Below are positions 48,253-59,556 of a stretch of 64,000 nucleotides of DNA, piece by piece. The stretch comes from Echinarachnius parma (lineage: Eukaryota; Echinodermata; Echinoidea; Clypeasteroida; Echinarachniidae), in contig JBAMJV010003369.1 in assembly GCA_037951105.1 (NCBI GenBank), positions 158,678-222,677 of the forward strand, given 5' to 3'. A program made the position numbers and the translations under genes. Numbering within the stretch: the stretch's first letter is position 1; each line of letters opens with the position of its first letter. The notes under the pieces are model-generated. The model did not search any database. It was not told the origin of the DNA and saw nothing but the letters and a program-made list of their open reading frames with translations.

Positions 48253-48667
48253 TGAAGAGCTCGTTTCCAAAAGAGGTTAGGTCCATTTTCCATCAAAATT
48301 ATTTTTTGTAGCTTAATCTATAGATTTTGAGCAGCTCTATCCGGTAAAGCTAACAGAAAAATCAAATTCATACTGGAAAGTTGTTAAAATTTACAAAGAA
48401 AATTCTTTTTTTTTTTTCAAAAGAGGTTAGGTCCAACACAGTGTTGTTTCCAAAAAAGTTTAGGTCCAAAAGAAAATGAAAAAAAAAAAAAATTATGAAA
48501 AAAAACAGAAGGTGCTGGGATGTATTTAAGGAGTTATTATTATGGTGCTCTTTCATGTAATAGAATTGTATATCCTCTCAACATTGCTAACTATGAGAAA
48601 TAAAAAACCCTCTTTTTCTCAAAACTTACAAAAGTGGACCTAACCTTTTTTGGAAACCAACTCTTCA
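48253..48667. mobile_element. TGAAGAGC-terminus MITE (GGTTAGGTCC core), copy 2
   Basis: A second, closely similar copy 3 bp after the first. It is followed by TA. The uninterrupted unit near 48817 (GCATATATAATGAGCCC) shows the empty target, consistent with insertion at TA. Confidence 0.82.
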
Positions 48668-49052
48668 TATATTGAGCCCTGTGACCTTTGACCTTTGACC
48701 TCATGACCGAAAAACCTAATCAGTTCATTGGCGCCCCAAGAAACATACTTGGACTAAGTTTGGTGAGAATCCGTCAATCGGTTCTTGAGATAACGCGGTC
48801 ACGAACTTTGTTTGCATATATAATGAGCCCTGTGACCTTGACCTTTGACCTCATGACCCCAAAATCCAATCAGTTCCTTGGCACTCCAGGATACATACAT
48901 GAACCAAGTTTGGTGAGAATCCATCAATCGGCTCTTGAGATAACGCGATCACGAGAACAGGACGTACGGACGTAAGTACGTACGGACGTACGTACGGACG
49001 GACGGACAACCCGAAAACATACTGCCTCCGGCTACTTCGTTGCCGAGGCATA

Positions 49053-51220
49053 AAAACGTTGAAACTAGAACAAGTATGCAAATATATATCGATATTTCTT
49101 AGAACAAGAAAATACATTATAATCGTCATGTTTTCGGCAATACCAGAAATGCACGATTGACTTGATTTAACAAAACAAATTTGACCGGCTATAGCAAAAC
49201 CCGGCACTTCATGCTTTGAAGAAATTTGCAATCTAAGTTCACACAATGTGTGTACAAGACCTATGATTGTACAATTGAAACAATCATATCATCGCCAATT
49301 ATTGACCAATTAGTTAGAACAAAGCATCAAATGAAAGCTTGTGATGAGGCCTTTGAAATGGTATGAAAATCTACATTTTGATTTGTACCGACAAGTGCGG
49401 GGTTTTGCTACAGCCGGTCACAAATGTTAAAGGGCAGAAATGTTAATTTCAATTCAACTGAGATTTGTATAACTGCAGAAATATATTTGAAAATATACAA
49501 GTAATGGCAAGAAGCGGCATACTATCATGAACAAAGAAAAGTTCACTTTAAATATATTACATGGGGAAGAGTCAACAATGAGAAAATAAAGCAAAGTTAA
49601 TTCCATTTCTTCCATGTTCAGGGATAAATAGGTAAAATGACTGTCACATAAAAGAACACAAGAAAGCATGAATGGTTTTAAATTAAATCTCTTTAAAACG
49701 ATATATCGCACCAGCACATATGCAAATCGGTATAAAACATGCTAACCTCCAGTTTATACGCACATACAAAAAAAAAGGAATATGTATTTTTTAAACGTAG
49801 TTATTAAAGAACAAAACAAGTTTTTCGGTTTATATGGTATGAAATGAATAGTCCATAATGAATAAGTTAATGCATGTTTGTTTACACATGTTATAGGTAC
49901 ATGTAAGAAGAAGAAAAAGAAAAAAATATTCTTACACGAACTAGCAAAGCTACGCGGGCTTTGCCTGTGAATGCTCGGAGACGAGTTTTGGTTATCTTCA
50001 TTCCAATATTACGATAGGTTTCAGAAGAATATTTTGTGGTTTTAGTTTGTATTGCTTATCCAAACAACCTTTTGATATTCCAGTTGTTTCAATCGATTAG
50101 AATGATACAAGCCTCCATATTTTAATCACTCTACCTTCAGTTTAGTACAATTAATGAAGGGCCTATTAAACGAGTGCTTATACAAAAGGCTCCTAAGTAA
50201 TCATGCATATAACACTGTTCTTATCCTCAGATTTTTCTTTTAAATGTAATCATATTTATGTTCCATTTGTGTTCTATCTCAATTTTCGACTCACTCTCCT
50301 TTATCTAAATTATAGGCTCAGATAAAAAGTGAACTTCTAGATTTATTGTACATCAATATCAAACAAGGGATATACAAAACATTAAAATAATGTAGCATTT
50401 AAATACTGATGGATAATGAGGGAAAATTGTGAACATTTACAATCTCACTTCAAATGAAAGAATCATGAAGCAGTTTAAGTCGTGGGTGTTGACATTCATA
50501 ATGATTATTTGTATGATTTTCATTTCCTTTTTTCTGATTTGAAACCTTAATAGTCTGTGTTAATTTGTGTACCCATATACTTTAACAAGTGTCATAATGA
50601 GAGGAAATAATGAGCCTTTGACAAATTCGATTTAAATATTAGAATTTGGAGCGGGGTAAATTGTGCGTATTGACATTGACAATAAACACTCCTATATTTT
50701 TTTATGTTTCAAACGAGGAAATGCACACAATCTGTATGCTCGAGTGAACAAAAGGTGACAAACAAATATTTGTAAATTAAAGAATGGCGTTGATGACGGT
50801 ATATTTTATAATAATCAATGCTTGGTGACACATGCAATTTGAATTAGTGTAGGGTGTGAGCATTCCGATTCACAAAAACAATTGAGTTTACTATTCATAA
50901 ATAAGGAAATGTGTACATGTTCTAGTGCACATTAATTTCCAAAACAAATTAACAAATACCAAGGTCATATCCTAATGATGATAATTTCCAAAGGCAACAA
51001 ACAAAACGAAAATAACAACAATTTGTATTTCCTTGTTCACACGTTTGAAAAAAAAGAACATCTGGATAGAACAATGGATGATATTTGGTACAATTGGCAA
51101 CCATGGCAACGGCACCTTTCTGGCATTGAGCGGTCGGTATAACAAGTGGCGAACCTTTCTGACATTGCGCGGTTAGTTTTAGGGGCATCCGGGCATGCGT
51201 GACAAATTATCCCAAAGACA
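49053..51220 (+). repeat. Duplicated block B, right part
   Basis: Colinear with 29053-31200 of block A with small indels. It lacks the 187-bp MITE of block A and has an extra direct repeat of CCTTTCTGGCATTG/CCTTTCTGACATTG near 51120-51170. Confidence 0.8.
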
Positions 51221-51639
51221 CATTAACCCCTTGCCTACGGGAACCGAGTGGGCTATGGGGCTATGCCTACAAAGTCTATGACGATTTCAGAATATGGAAG
51301 GGAACAGCTTAATATCTCCGTCGTTATAACTTATATTATTTGACAATTTTCAAACGAATAAAACACTTTAGTCTATGATGAGTCAACTTTTCTTAGCACT
51401 CTTTTAAAGACAGCTACTTTATCAACGTGTAATAACTGCATGAAGTTATTATAATCTTACCTCACCATCCTAGGCTATATCTCTATCAAGTTAGTAAATA
51501 AAGCTCATACTTGAACAGGAAAACGCTTTATATGAAACGTAATTTTCACGGTCCTTTTACCACATTTCACAAAATATTGTTGTTTTTAAGTCCATTTTTC
51601 TAACAAACCATTTAACTCCAGAGAATTGTGAAAAATAGC

Positions 51640-51880
51640 AAATTTTGGATGGTTTTGGACAAGTGTTCACAATAAATCACATGACACTGACAAAGTGTCT
51701 TCATGAAGGTTCTCCTTTCCTGTTTTTGTATTAAAGTTGCTATTTTTACAAGCCTGTGAAAGAATATTAACATTATGGTAGGCCATGTGTAGCTATGGAA
51801 TAAACATATTCAAAAACAAAAACATGCAGGCACTTTTTTCATATAATTTAGACCAACAGCGCTTTTGAACATTTGAGATG
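51640..51880 (+). repeat. Dispersed repeat, empty site of the 36164 hAT
   Basis: Homologous to 36005-36155 plus 38640-38760 (for example GGACAAGTGTTCAC, CTATTTTTACAAGCCTG and GGTAGGCCAT). It runs through the position where the other locus carries the hAT element. Confidence 0.7.
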
Positions 51881-52259
51881 GAAAATGCAATAAATAAATT
51901 CTTATTTACCAAATAAATTGTTCTGGCATTATAGAAGCTTGTCCAACAAAGCAATCTCCAACAGTGTATATGCAAGCTAGATTCCCAGGATTGAATTGTA
52001 TTTCTTAGAAAGAGGCTTATTGGAAAGCTTTTCTCCACGTCGTCATCATGTTAGAAACCGGCAAATATTTGTTTTAAAAAATGGTTAACTGTTCTATGGA
52101 TAGATACCAACGGATTGTTACATTACATGTGATATATAATCCATTTTTCAAATGTTACAAAGTGCTTCGCCTACAAATAATGTAATGATTACAATTGACA
52201 AAATACAATACAATAATTTAAGGAAGTACAAACAATTGTTCATATCAGAGGGCTTGTTA

Positions 52260-52580
52260 TAACTGATTTTCCACTGGATTGAAGACGTTCAGACTAGATG
52301 CTTCAGAGTCCTGAATTCATAGTGGAATGGTGGTAGTATTTGTTACCGTCAGAGGCATAGAAAACTCTTATAAGTATAGTATTACTTCCCAGTTCTCCAC
52401 GTTCAATTTTCATTACGTTCTCATGTAACATTTCACCATATACCTTACATACCAACTACCTCATGACCCGATATAATTGTGGAGCTTGTAAAAGAGATAT
52501 TCCACTGGATTGAAGTCCTACAGACCAGTTGCTTCGTGGCCCCTGATGTACGGTGGAATGATTGCAGTGTTTGGCCGAGC
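52260..52580. repeat. Two diverged CCACTGGATTGAAG units
   Basis: TTCCACTGGATTGAAG at about 52269 and 52499, each followed by related CAGAC...GATGCTTC / CAGAC...GTTGCTTC sequence. Confidence 0.6.
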
Positions 52581-52721
52581 ACTCACGATACTCAGTGCCC
52601 GCTGCCTGATGAATCGCTCCCATGTTATCAGCCTGATTAGGTGAAAAGAGTAAAAAAACGAAATAGACCAAGTGTTATAAGAGCTTAAATCAAAACATTT
52701 TCTGATAATCGAAGATACCCA

Positions 52722-53100
52722 TGGAGCAAACACCCCCTTTTTTAGGATATCAAACATGGAATGTTATAAAAGGTTTTGCACCAGAAATGTCTTATAGGAC
52801 CTTCTAGGATCACAACCTAGGTGGAAAACCTCGCGATCTAGCTACTGGAAGTCCACAAAACGCGTACAAACGATTTAACCCATAATGTACGTTAATAGCG
52901 CCTTAAATCCTTAGGGTTCATGAAGGTTTGTCTCTGCTATTTTCACAATGACACCAAAGAGCATTATGATATCATGACATTGCTTCAGATTTGTGTTCCT
53001 TAGAGTCGTGTGCATCTTTTGCTACCAAATTTGACTGCATAATATCTTCGGTTAATGTGTCACGTGTCATTTTAAGTCACGTGTTATACAAAGGACTTGA
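52722..53100 (-). repeat. Inverted, diverged part of the 1.35 kb repeat
   Basis: The reverse complement follows 2050-2386 (ACGTGACTTAAAATGAC..., AACCTCGCGATCTAGCTACTGG in plus orientation) and ends at the same GGGTA. Confidence 0.75.
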
Positions 53101-53120
53101 AATTGCACGTTCAGTTATAT

Positions 53121-54113
53121 ATACTCCGCAAAAAAAGAAACTGGACACTTGTATAAGTTGAAATATTTCATATTAATGTACGATAAAGTGTACATGATCA
53201 TATATCAAATTAAAGGGAATTTAGTCCTCTATATGCAGGGTATAACTTAAAGGTGTAATCGTTCATGCATGAAATGCCATGGTCAATTAACACTAGCAAG
53301 GTCTGTTTTCAAAAATAGCAAAACAATGGAGGACCACACCATTCGACTGAAATGATAGTAAGCGTTTCACTTAAACAAGATGAGCGGGGCAAGTAAATTA
53401 TGACATTGTTCAACTTTATTGTTATGAACAAACTCTGGAAATACAAATTTATCAATAAAACAGGGCCAGGTTATGAGAGCATTATCATACTGGTCTGTAT
53501 TACAGGCACGAAGCTTGTCTATTTCATGTGTCCCCTGCAATTTTAACCATAGTTACCTAGAGAAATGTCATGTTAAAGACTGCCCAAATGTTTGACCAAG
53601 GTGACTTCAGGTTTTGAAGATCTTTGGACTACGGTATAATTCTTGAGAAGAATTTATACCATTTTCATGCTGAAAAAGGGGAAAAAAATGTGGTTTTGAC
53701 TAATAAAGATTTGCCATGGAATTCCCCATTTTGTTAATTTTGGATGAAAATAACACCTATAATGTTCACAATTTGTCTTCATTTATACTGTTTATTCAGA
53801 TGAAGATAGAAAAGGTCACATTTGTAATGAAAGATTATACCATCTCATGAATATAGCGTTTTAGATTCTGCTTATCAACATTTATAATTATGGTTGAGTG
53901 GATGTTCCATTTTTGCTATTTTTGAAAACAGACCTTGGTGTTGTTAATTGACCGTGACAAGTCATGCATGAATGATTTCATCTGGATTTCATGCGAATAT
54001 TGAAGAGGGTAATTTTATCTTTAATTTGATATACAATATCATATATTTCATCGTTAATGAATACGAAATATTTGGTCTCATACAAGTGTCCAGTTTCTTT
54101 TTTTGCGGAGTAT
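53121..54113. mobile_element. TA-flanked element, ACTCCGCAAAAAAAG termini
   Basis: The ends TATACTCCGCAAAAAAAG and the inverse are followed inwards by inverted arms of about 240 bases (GAAACTGGACACTTGTAT, CAAGGTCTGTTTTCAAAAA). It is surrounded by TA repeats. The middle is not open in any long frame, so it is non-autonomous. A Tc1/mariner-type target is likely. Confidence 0.75.
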
Positions 54114-54929
54114 ATATACAAAACGCATTGAAATGTTCAAATTATGTAAAACGTTGCACAATTTGTATTTGAAGTTCTTCAAATGGCATGCAATGTTATT
54201 TTTGAAAGTTGTTAAAATGATATAAACGAAAAAAATAATAAAACAATAAAACACATAACAAATCAAAACAATACAATATATAAGAATATGAGTTCTTAAT
54301 AGTGTATTGTTGGTATCTGATTATAATATAGAGGTAAAACATGTTTAATAATGAAATGCACATAATGTAGAATAGGGAAAATAGATGTAGATTATACAGT
54401 ATAAATATATAATAGGCCTTCATATAGATATTATGATACAATATAAACAATTGAATAAAGTGATTTGCTTAATAATAACAATTTAATGATATATCTGACA
54501 AAAATGCACATATACTTTTTTTCTGTGTGTTTTGCCAGTATTCACACTGAACTAATACAGAAGACAGCAATGAGTGTAAATATTTTGTAGGAGTGTAGGG
54601 AATGATTAAGGGGAAATGAATGAAGCGGCACTTTTTATTCATGTACGAGAAAATACAATCAAACAAAGTAATGGGCATGGAAATAAACAATATTGATAAC
54701 AACATGATAATCCTACCAAAGAAAAACAAAGTGACCTACTCTACATCTTTAAATAATGTTACAATTGTGTTTAATGTGGTAGGCCATTTTCTGAGCCATC
54801 GTGCCCTTTTAGGTTGTACTGGACGGTATATCATTGTTTCAGCAAGTCCACACAATTATAAGTTCTATTTGTATATGACAGCTTTTCAAAGATTTGAGGC
54901 CTCAAACTGGTCAGGTTGATGGTTTAAAC
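54114..54929. other. Very AT-rich spacer
   Basis: No exon or repeat was recognised; the tyrosine/phenylalanine-rich frames reflect base composition. Confidence 0.5.
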
Positions 54930-56819
54930 CATGGGCGTCAACAGGCGGGGGACGGGGGGGGGGGGGGGGCATGTCCCCCCCCCCCCCCCACATTTGAAAT
55001 TGGAGGGGATTGTCCCCCCCCCCCCCCCCCACTTTTTCATATATGCTAGACACTAGCACTTGCCCTATTGCCCGGGGCAAGTGAAAATTGATAGTGGGCA
55101 AGTAACAATTCATAAAAGGTCTAGTTTGGTTGCCCGATTGGGCAACTAAGAGGGAAAAGGGTATTTTTTTCTTATGTGTAAATCTCATCAAGAAGTACGT
55201 TGGCAATTAAAGTGTGAGCATATATGATTTTACTTGCCCACTTTGGCTTGGTTGGAGGGCAAATTTCTAACTGTCCACTACGGAGATGAAATATCAGTTG
55301 TTGTACATAAATATGTACGCAGTCAATGGACTGGTAATATCAAAGTTTGGGAACAAATTTTCAGGATATTATAAAATGTAAGATTTTGTGTGAAACCATT
55401 ATGTTCCTCAAAACCACATGTATGCTCTTTTTATTTTATTTTATTTTCATTTTTCTGAAGCGTCAGTGTTACCAGCAATTTTAATCCTGCCAATATGTAT
55501 AAGGCTACTGTAAGGTATATCTTTGAGGAAATGTAACATGAACATCTTTATGGTATTCAGTTTCTATATTTCCTTAGAAATGGCAGAAAAGTATTTATGT
55601 GATCATCATCATTATATCAGGAATCCTTATAGTTGCTGGTATATAACATTAATATATTTGACAGTAAACAAAGTGCTTATGATGTGCGTCACTGGTGAAA
55701 TATGATGGTAATCAGGGAAAGCAATAACATTTTATTTGTCTGGGGCAACTTCTTAGACTTCCTGCTTTGAACTACCATAGCACTTTACAATTTGTTTTGC
55801 ATTGAACTCTGAAAATATTATATCATGGCTCAGATGTAATGGGGGCTCTTTTGAAGCATTTTGGGGGCTAAATCTCCAAGCCACCTTGAAAAAGAGTTAC
55901 TTTCTACTGTTGGCATAATTGTGTATATATCTATGTGATTCATTTATAAATGATGCTTGATATTGCAGGCTTGCAGCAAACTGACGTACAAAGCAAAATT
56001 GACATTCTGACAGCATAATTTGATTGCCTTTGTTGCCTCCGGATTTTAGTGATGTATTTGTGCAAAATGGTCACATACTATGTGTACATGTACAGCATGG
56101 CAGATCACTGCTGAATGAAGAGAGTGAATTTAACAAACTGGCAGCATGATTTGATTGCCTTGGTTGCATCGGAGTTTAGTGATGAGTTTGTACAAATTGG
56201 TCACATATCTATTTCCATGTGTACATGTACAGAAGGACAGGTCTCACTGCTGCTAATTTTTACAATCTGTTGGACAGAGACTAAGTAACACACAATGTAC
56301 GTGCACATGTTTTAGTCACTAGCACTTGCCCTGTTGCCCAGGGCAAGTAAAATGTATGTCGGGCAAGTCAAATGTAATAAATGGTCTAGTTTGGTTGCCC
56401 AATCGGGCAACTGTTCAAGTACAAGAGTATGTATGTATACATCTCATTTAAATACAAGAGAGAAATTTGGCAAGCAGATCGAGCTACCTAGCAAAATAAT
56501 ATAGTTTTTTTTTCACGTTGCTTTTCATGGGCAAGTAAATTTTCTGTTTGGGCAAGTAAATTTGAAAAAAATATTTATTTAACTTGCCCGAACGGGCAAG
56601 TAGAAAGCAAAGTTGGTGTGGAGGCAATAAGAATGCACTACATATATATAAAGTTTCTGTCTCAGGTATGCAACAAATCGCACAATTTTAAGCCAAAAAA
56701 TAAAAACAAAACTTCATACCGTGAAAGGGGGACACCCCCTCCCACACCCTCCCCCGCTCGGGCGCTTCGCGCACCCTCGCAATGTCCCCCTCACTTTTGA
56801 GAGGCTGTTGACGCCCTTG
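54930..56819. mobile_element. hAT-type element, GGGCGTCAACAG ends
   Basis: CATGGGCGTCAACAG at the left and the inverse of CAAGGGCGTCAACAG at the right lie between GTTTAAAC (54922-54929) and ATTTAAAC (56820-56827), 7 of 8 bases equal. G and C runs follow the left end; the body contains CTTGCCC/GGGCAAG palindromes and a duplicated GATTGCCTT(T/G)GTTGC unit. Related to 38640-40356. No transposase is encoded. Confidence 0.85.
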
Positions 56820-56827
56820 ATTTAAAC

Positions 56828-57361
56828 AGCTATTGTATATCAGGTGACTGCACATGTCTCCAGGACTCATTAACCATTAAATTTTTCACTCAAACACTGT
56901 TCCCACTGAGGAAGCTCAGGGCAGTTCCTGTGTTAGCTGTCAACTGCACAACATTATATAGTTCACGAACTATATGACTGTATGTACTGCCATTTGTGAT
57001 ACCATTTTTCGAGCACATCATTGATACTCCTTAGCGGATGATGTACTTTACAGAAATGTATATGATCTTAAATGACGTCTAGTTTTAGAGGGATATCATT
57101 CATGAAAATGCTTAAGTTTACATCAGCATATCCACAATTATAGTATAGGGTATTTCACATTTGTAAAAATACCAATATAATTATAATATTTTATATTGGC
57201 ATCTGATGATAACTAGTTTCTTTATGTGATAATGTAGCTTGATGATTGTGGTTTGAGTGGTCACATTGTAGTTTTCCCTATTTTAGTATCTTCATCATGC
57301 TAGCCTTGATAACGATTCTACCCCCTTTCTTTAGTACAGTGTGGGAATATAAATGGACTTA
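56828..57361. other. Non-coding sequence, nothing recognised
   Basis: No splice-flanked frame of the upstream PHD/EF-hand gene could be found here. Confidence 0.45.
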
Positions 57362-58708
57362 TACTGGCACTAGTAAGCTTTCAATTCTGTCCTGCTAGTG
57401 GTACTGTCAGTGTCCTGTGTAAAAAGTACATTGACATGTTCTTGCTGATGTTTGGATTACATATTTCTTGGCCTTCTGTTTTCTTGTGAATGGAAGTTGT
57501 TGAGCTTTACCAGGTTGTCATCTAATCAGTTAAAAAAGACTCATCCCAAAGACATGTCAGCTTCCATACCTCGTTATTATGACTTTGTATTTTGCACTCT
57601 TTCCAAACGATGTCGATGAACCCTCGTATCACCAGCCCCCTATTATGATACTGAGTGCAGCTTTGTAATGAAATATGCGACGATTCATAACAACAAAATC
57701 ACTTTGTTTGGTATTGTAAACATGATTTGATGGTTATTTTATGTATCTTTTTTAGACCTGAAAAGAGTTTAAAGGGCCTGAAATAGATTATAAAGATTTT
57801 GCTTGTAATAAAAAGCTATGATTGGGAAATAAGATAATATATTTCATATTCGTGGACTTGGTGTGAAAGGTAGGGAGGGCACATGCCTTCCAAACATGAG
57901 GTCCCGAGTTCGGAACCAGAGAGTGCCCTGAAGGATGGAACGTGATTCCTTAGCACTGTATTCACATACAAGGTGTCAGGCTGGAAGACTCCCATGTGAG
58001 TGGAAATGTGCACTCTGTGTGCTGGATTGATTGCAGTATGTATCCAATGACTGGAGGTAAAAAATAATGATGCACCGCGATCGTCAAACGACGGAACGTT
58101 CGCTGTATCATAACATCCATATTATCATTATAATTATTACAATTAATATTATGTATTTCTTTGTTTTAAATTCTTTTGTTTTGCATTGTTTTATCATTTG
58201 TTTTGCAAGTGTATTGTTTTTTCATCATATTAAATGCCATCTAACATGTATAACGTTTTACAGATTAATATCTGTGTCATTCTATAATCTGCACCATTTC
58301 CACAATTTTGTGTCCATAAGCGTATGTGAAATTTCATATTCTATGTCTGACACATGACATATAAAGACACGTGACTTAAAAACCATAGAAGTAAAAAGGC
58401 AAAATTTGGTATCAAAAGATGCACAACTATCTATGAAAGACATACCTAAATCAATGTGATGATAGCAGCATGCGTTTGGTTGTAATCATGAAAATACCAG
58501 AGTAGCACATTCATGAACCCTACGGATTTAAGGCGCTTTTAACGTACAGTAAGGGTAAGATCCTTAATATGTGTTATGTGGCCTTCCAGTAGCTAGTTCG
58601 CGAGGTTGTCCACCTAGGTTGTGCTTCTACAAGGTTCTAGAAGACAATTCTGGGTCCAAACCTTTTATAATATTCCATGTATGTAAAACCCCCTTTGCTC
58701 CTGGGTAA
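57362..58708 (+). repeat. Second full copy of the 1.35 kb repeat
   Basis: Colinear with 1036-2386 from CACTAGTAAGCT to CTGGGTA, with scattered substitutions and small indels. It is not next to any gypsy coding sequence here, as expected of a solo LTR or a dispersed repeat. Confidence 0.8.
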
Positions 58709-58770
58709 GATGCCTACATCTGCAAAACATGACCACAAATCGTTTGCGTCAGTGAAAAACTAACAATGGC

Positions 58771-59295
58771 TTAATAGGATAGTACAGTTTTGTTAAGGCC
58801 AAGCTTTAGTAACCAAAACCTGCACAATAACATTACAAACTAATAGTTATAACTCCACCATGCTTGAAAGGTATAGAAAATTACAAACGACTAAGTAACA
58901 AGCCTGTTATCATTCAAAAAGAGCCATTAAACCACAAGAGGGAGCTCTCTAAAAAAGCATTGGTTTGAACCATTTTGTATACAAAATTATACATGTGATG
59001 TTTTGTTGAAATTATTATTAAATATAGAGAGATCATCAACAACTATTGTAATACCTCTTTTTAACATTTTTGAAAAAGTGTGAGCATTTTTTTATTTAAA
59101 AAAAAATCATGGAATATATCTGGGCCCCAGATTTATTACGATCGGATATATTTGTTGATAATTCAGCCGTTTCTAAGCCGATTTCTATAAAATAAAGTTT
59201 ATTCTGCCATTAAAATTGTATGCTCTTTCCAATTTTACACTCAGTTTTTCATTATCTCACCGAGTAATTATTTCGCGCAGCGCCCTCTTACCGCA
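58771..59295. mobile_element. Partial TTAA-family MITE
   Basis: Starts TTAATAGGATAGTACAG and follows the reverse of 15000-15300 and 10510-10990 to GCGCCCTCTTACC. The second TTAA end is lost. Confidence 0.7.
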
Positions 59296-59490
59296 AAACA
59301 TTTGGAGGTTCATCATTTCCTTTACAATAAGATGCACAATTGTAGGAATGTTTGTTTTGTTTGTTCCTTTTAATTATATAATATGTATACAATGATTTAG
59401 ATTTTGGCACAAGAAACAAATTCACATTCTCAATCAGAGAGCCATGTCATAATAAAATCATGATGTCAATAGCATGCGCTGAATACATAC

Positions 59491-59556
59491 TTTCGTTTGG
59501 CGGCTGTGTTAAACATCTTTTCTTGAACGTCCCGTCCTTCTTTGCTCATCTCCAGT
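59491..59556 (-). CDS. PHF24: PHF24-like exon: basic segment
   Basis: Acceptor TCTCAAG, donor GTATGT. The joined frame reads GLEMSKEGRDVQEKMF and ends in a run with three basic residues, phase 2. It is short, so it is less certain than the others, but the phase and both splice sites agree with exon 5. Confidence 0.68.

Larger units (their letters stand above)
46246..49052. mobile_element. 2.8 kb nested repeat insertion in block B
   Basis: Block A reads through this point. The insert begins CTAGATGGATCTTCG and ends GTTGCCGAGGCAT. Its backbone is four tandem units of about 140 bases, each with TGACCTTGACCTTTGACCTC-like sequence, ACCAAGTTTGGTGAGAATCC and GAGATAACGCGATCA (near 46490, 46610, 48690, 48840). 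A hAT element and two MITEs sit between the second and third units. It ends in ACGG/ACGT simple repeats. Confidence 0.75.

Noticed and set aside
48960-49010. ACGG/ACGT short tandem repeat as a regulatory element
   Set aside because: It is the simple-repeat tail of a dispersed tandem repeat and has no feature beyond that.
59300-59490. Terminal exon of the PHF24-like gene
   Set aside because: I looked for a phase-2 acceptor followed by an open frame and a stop to the left of 59491 and found none convincing.
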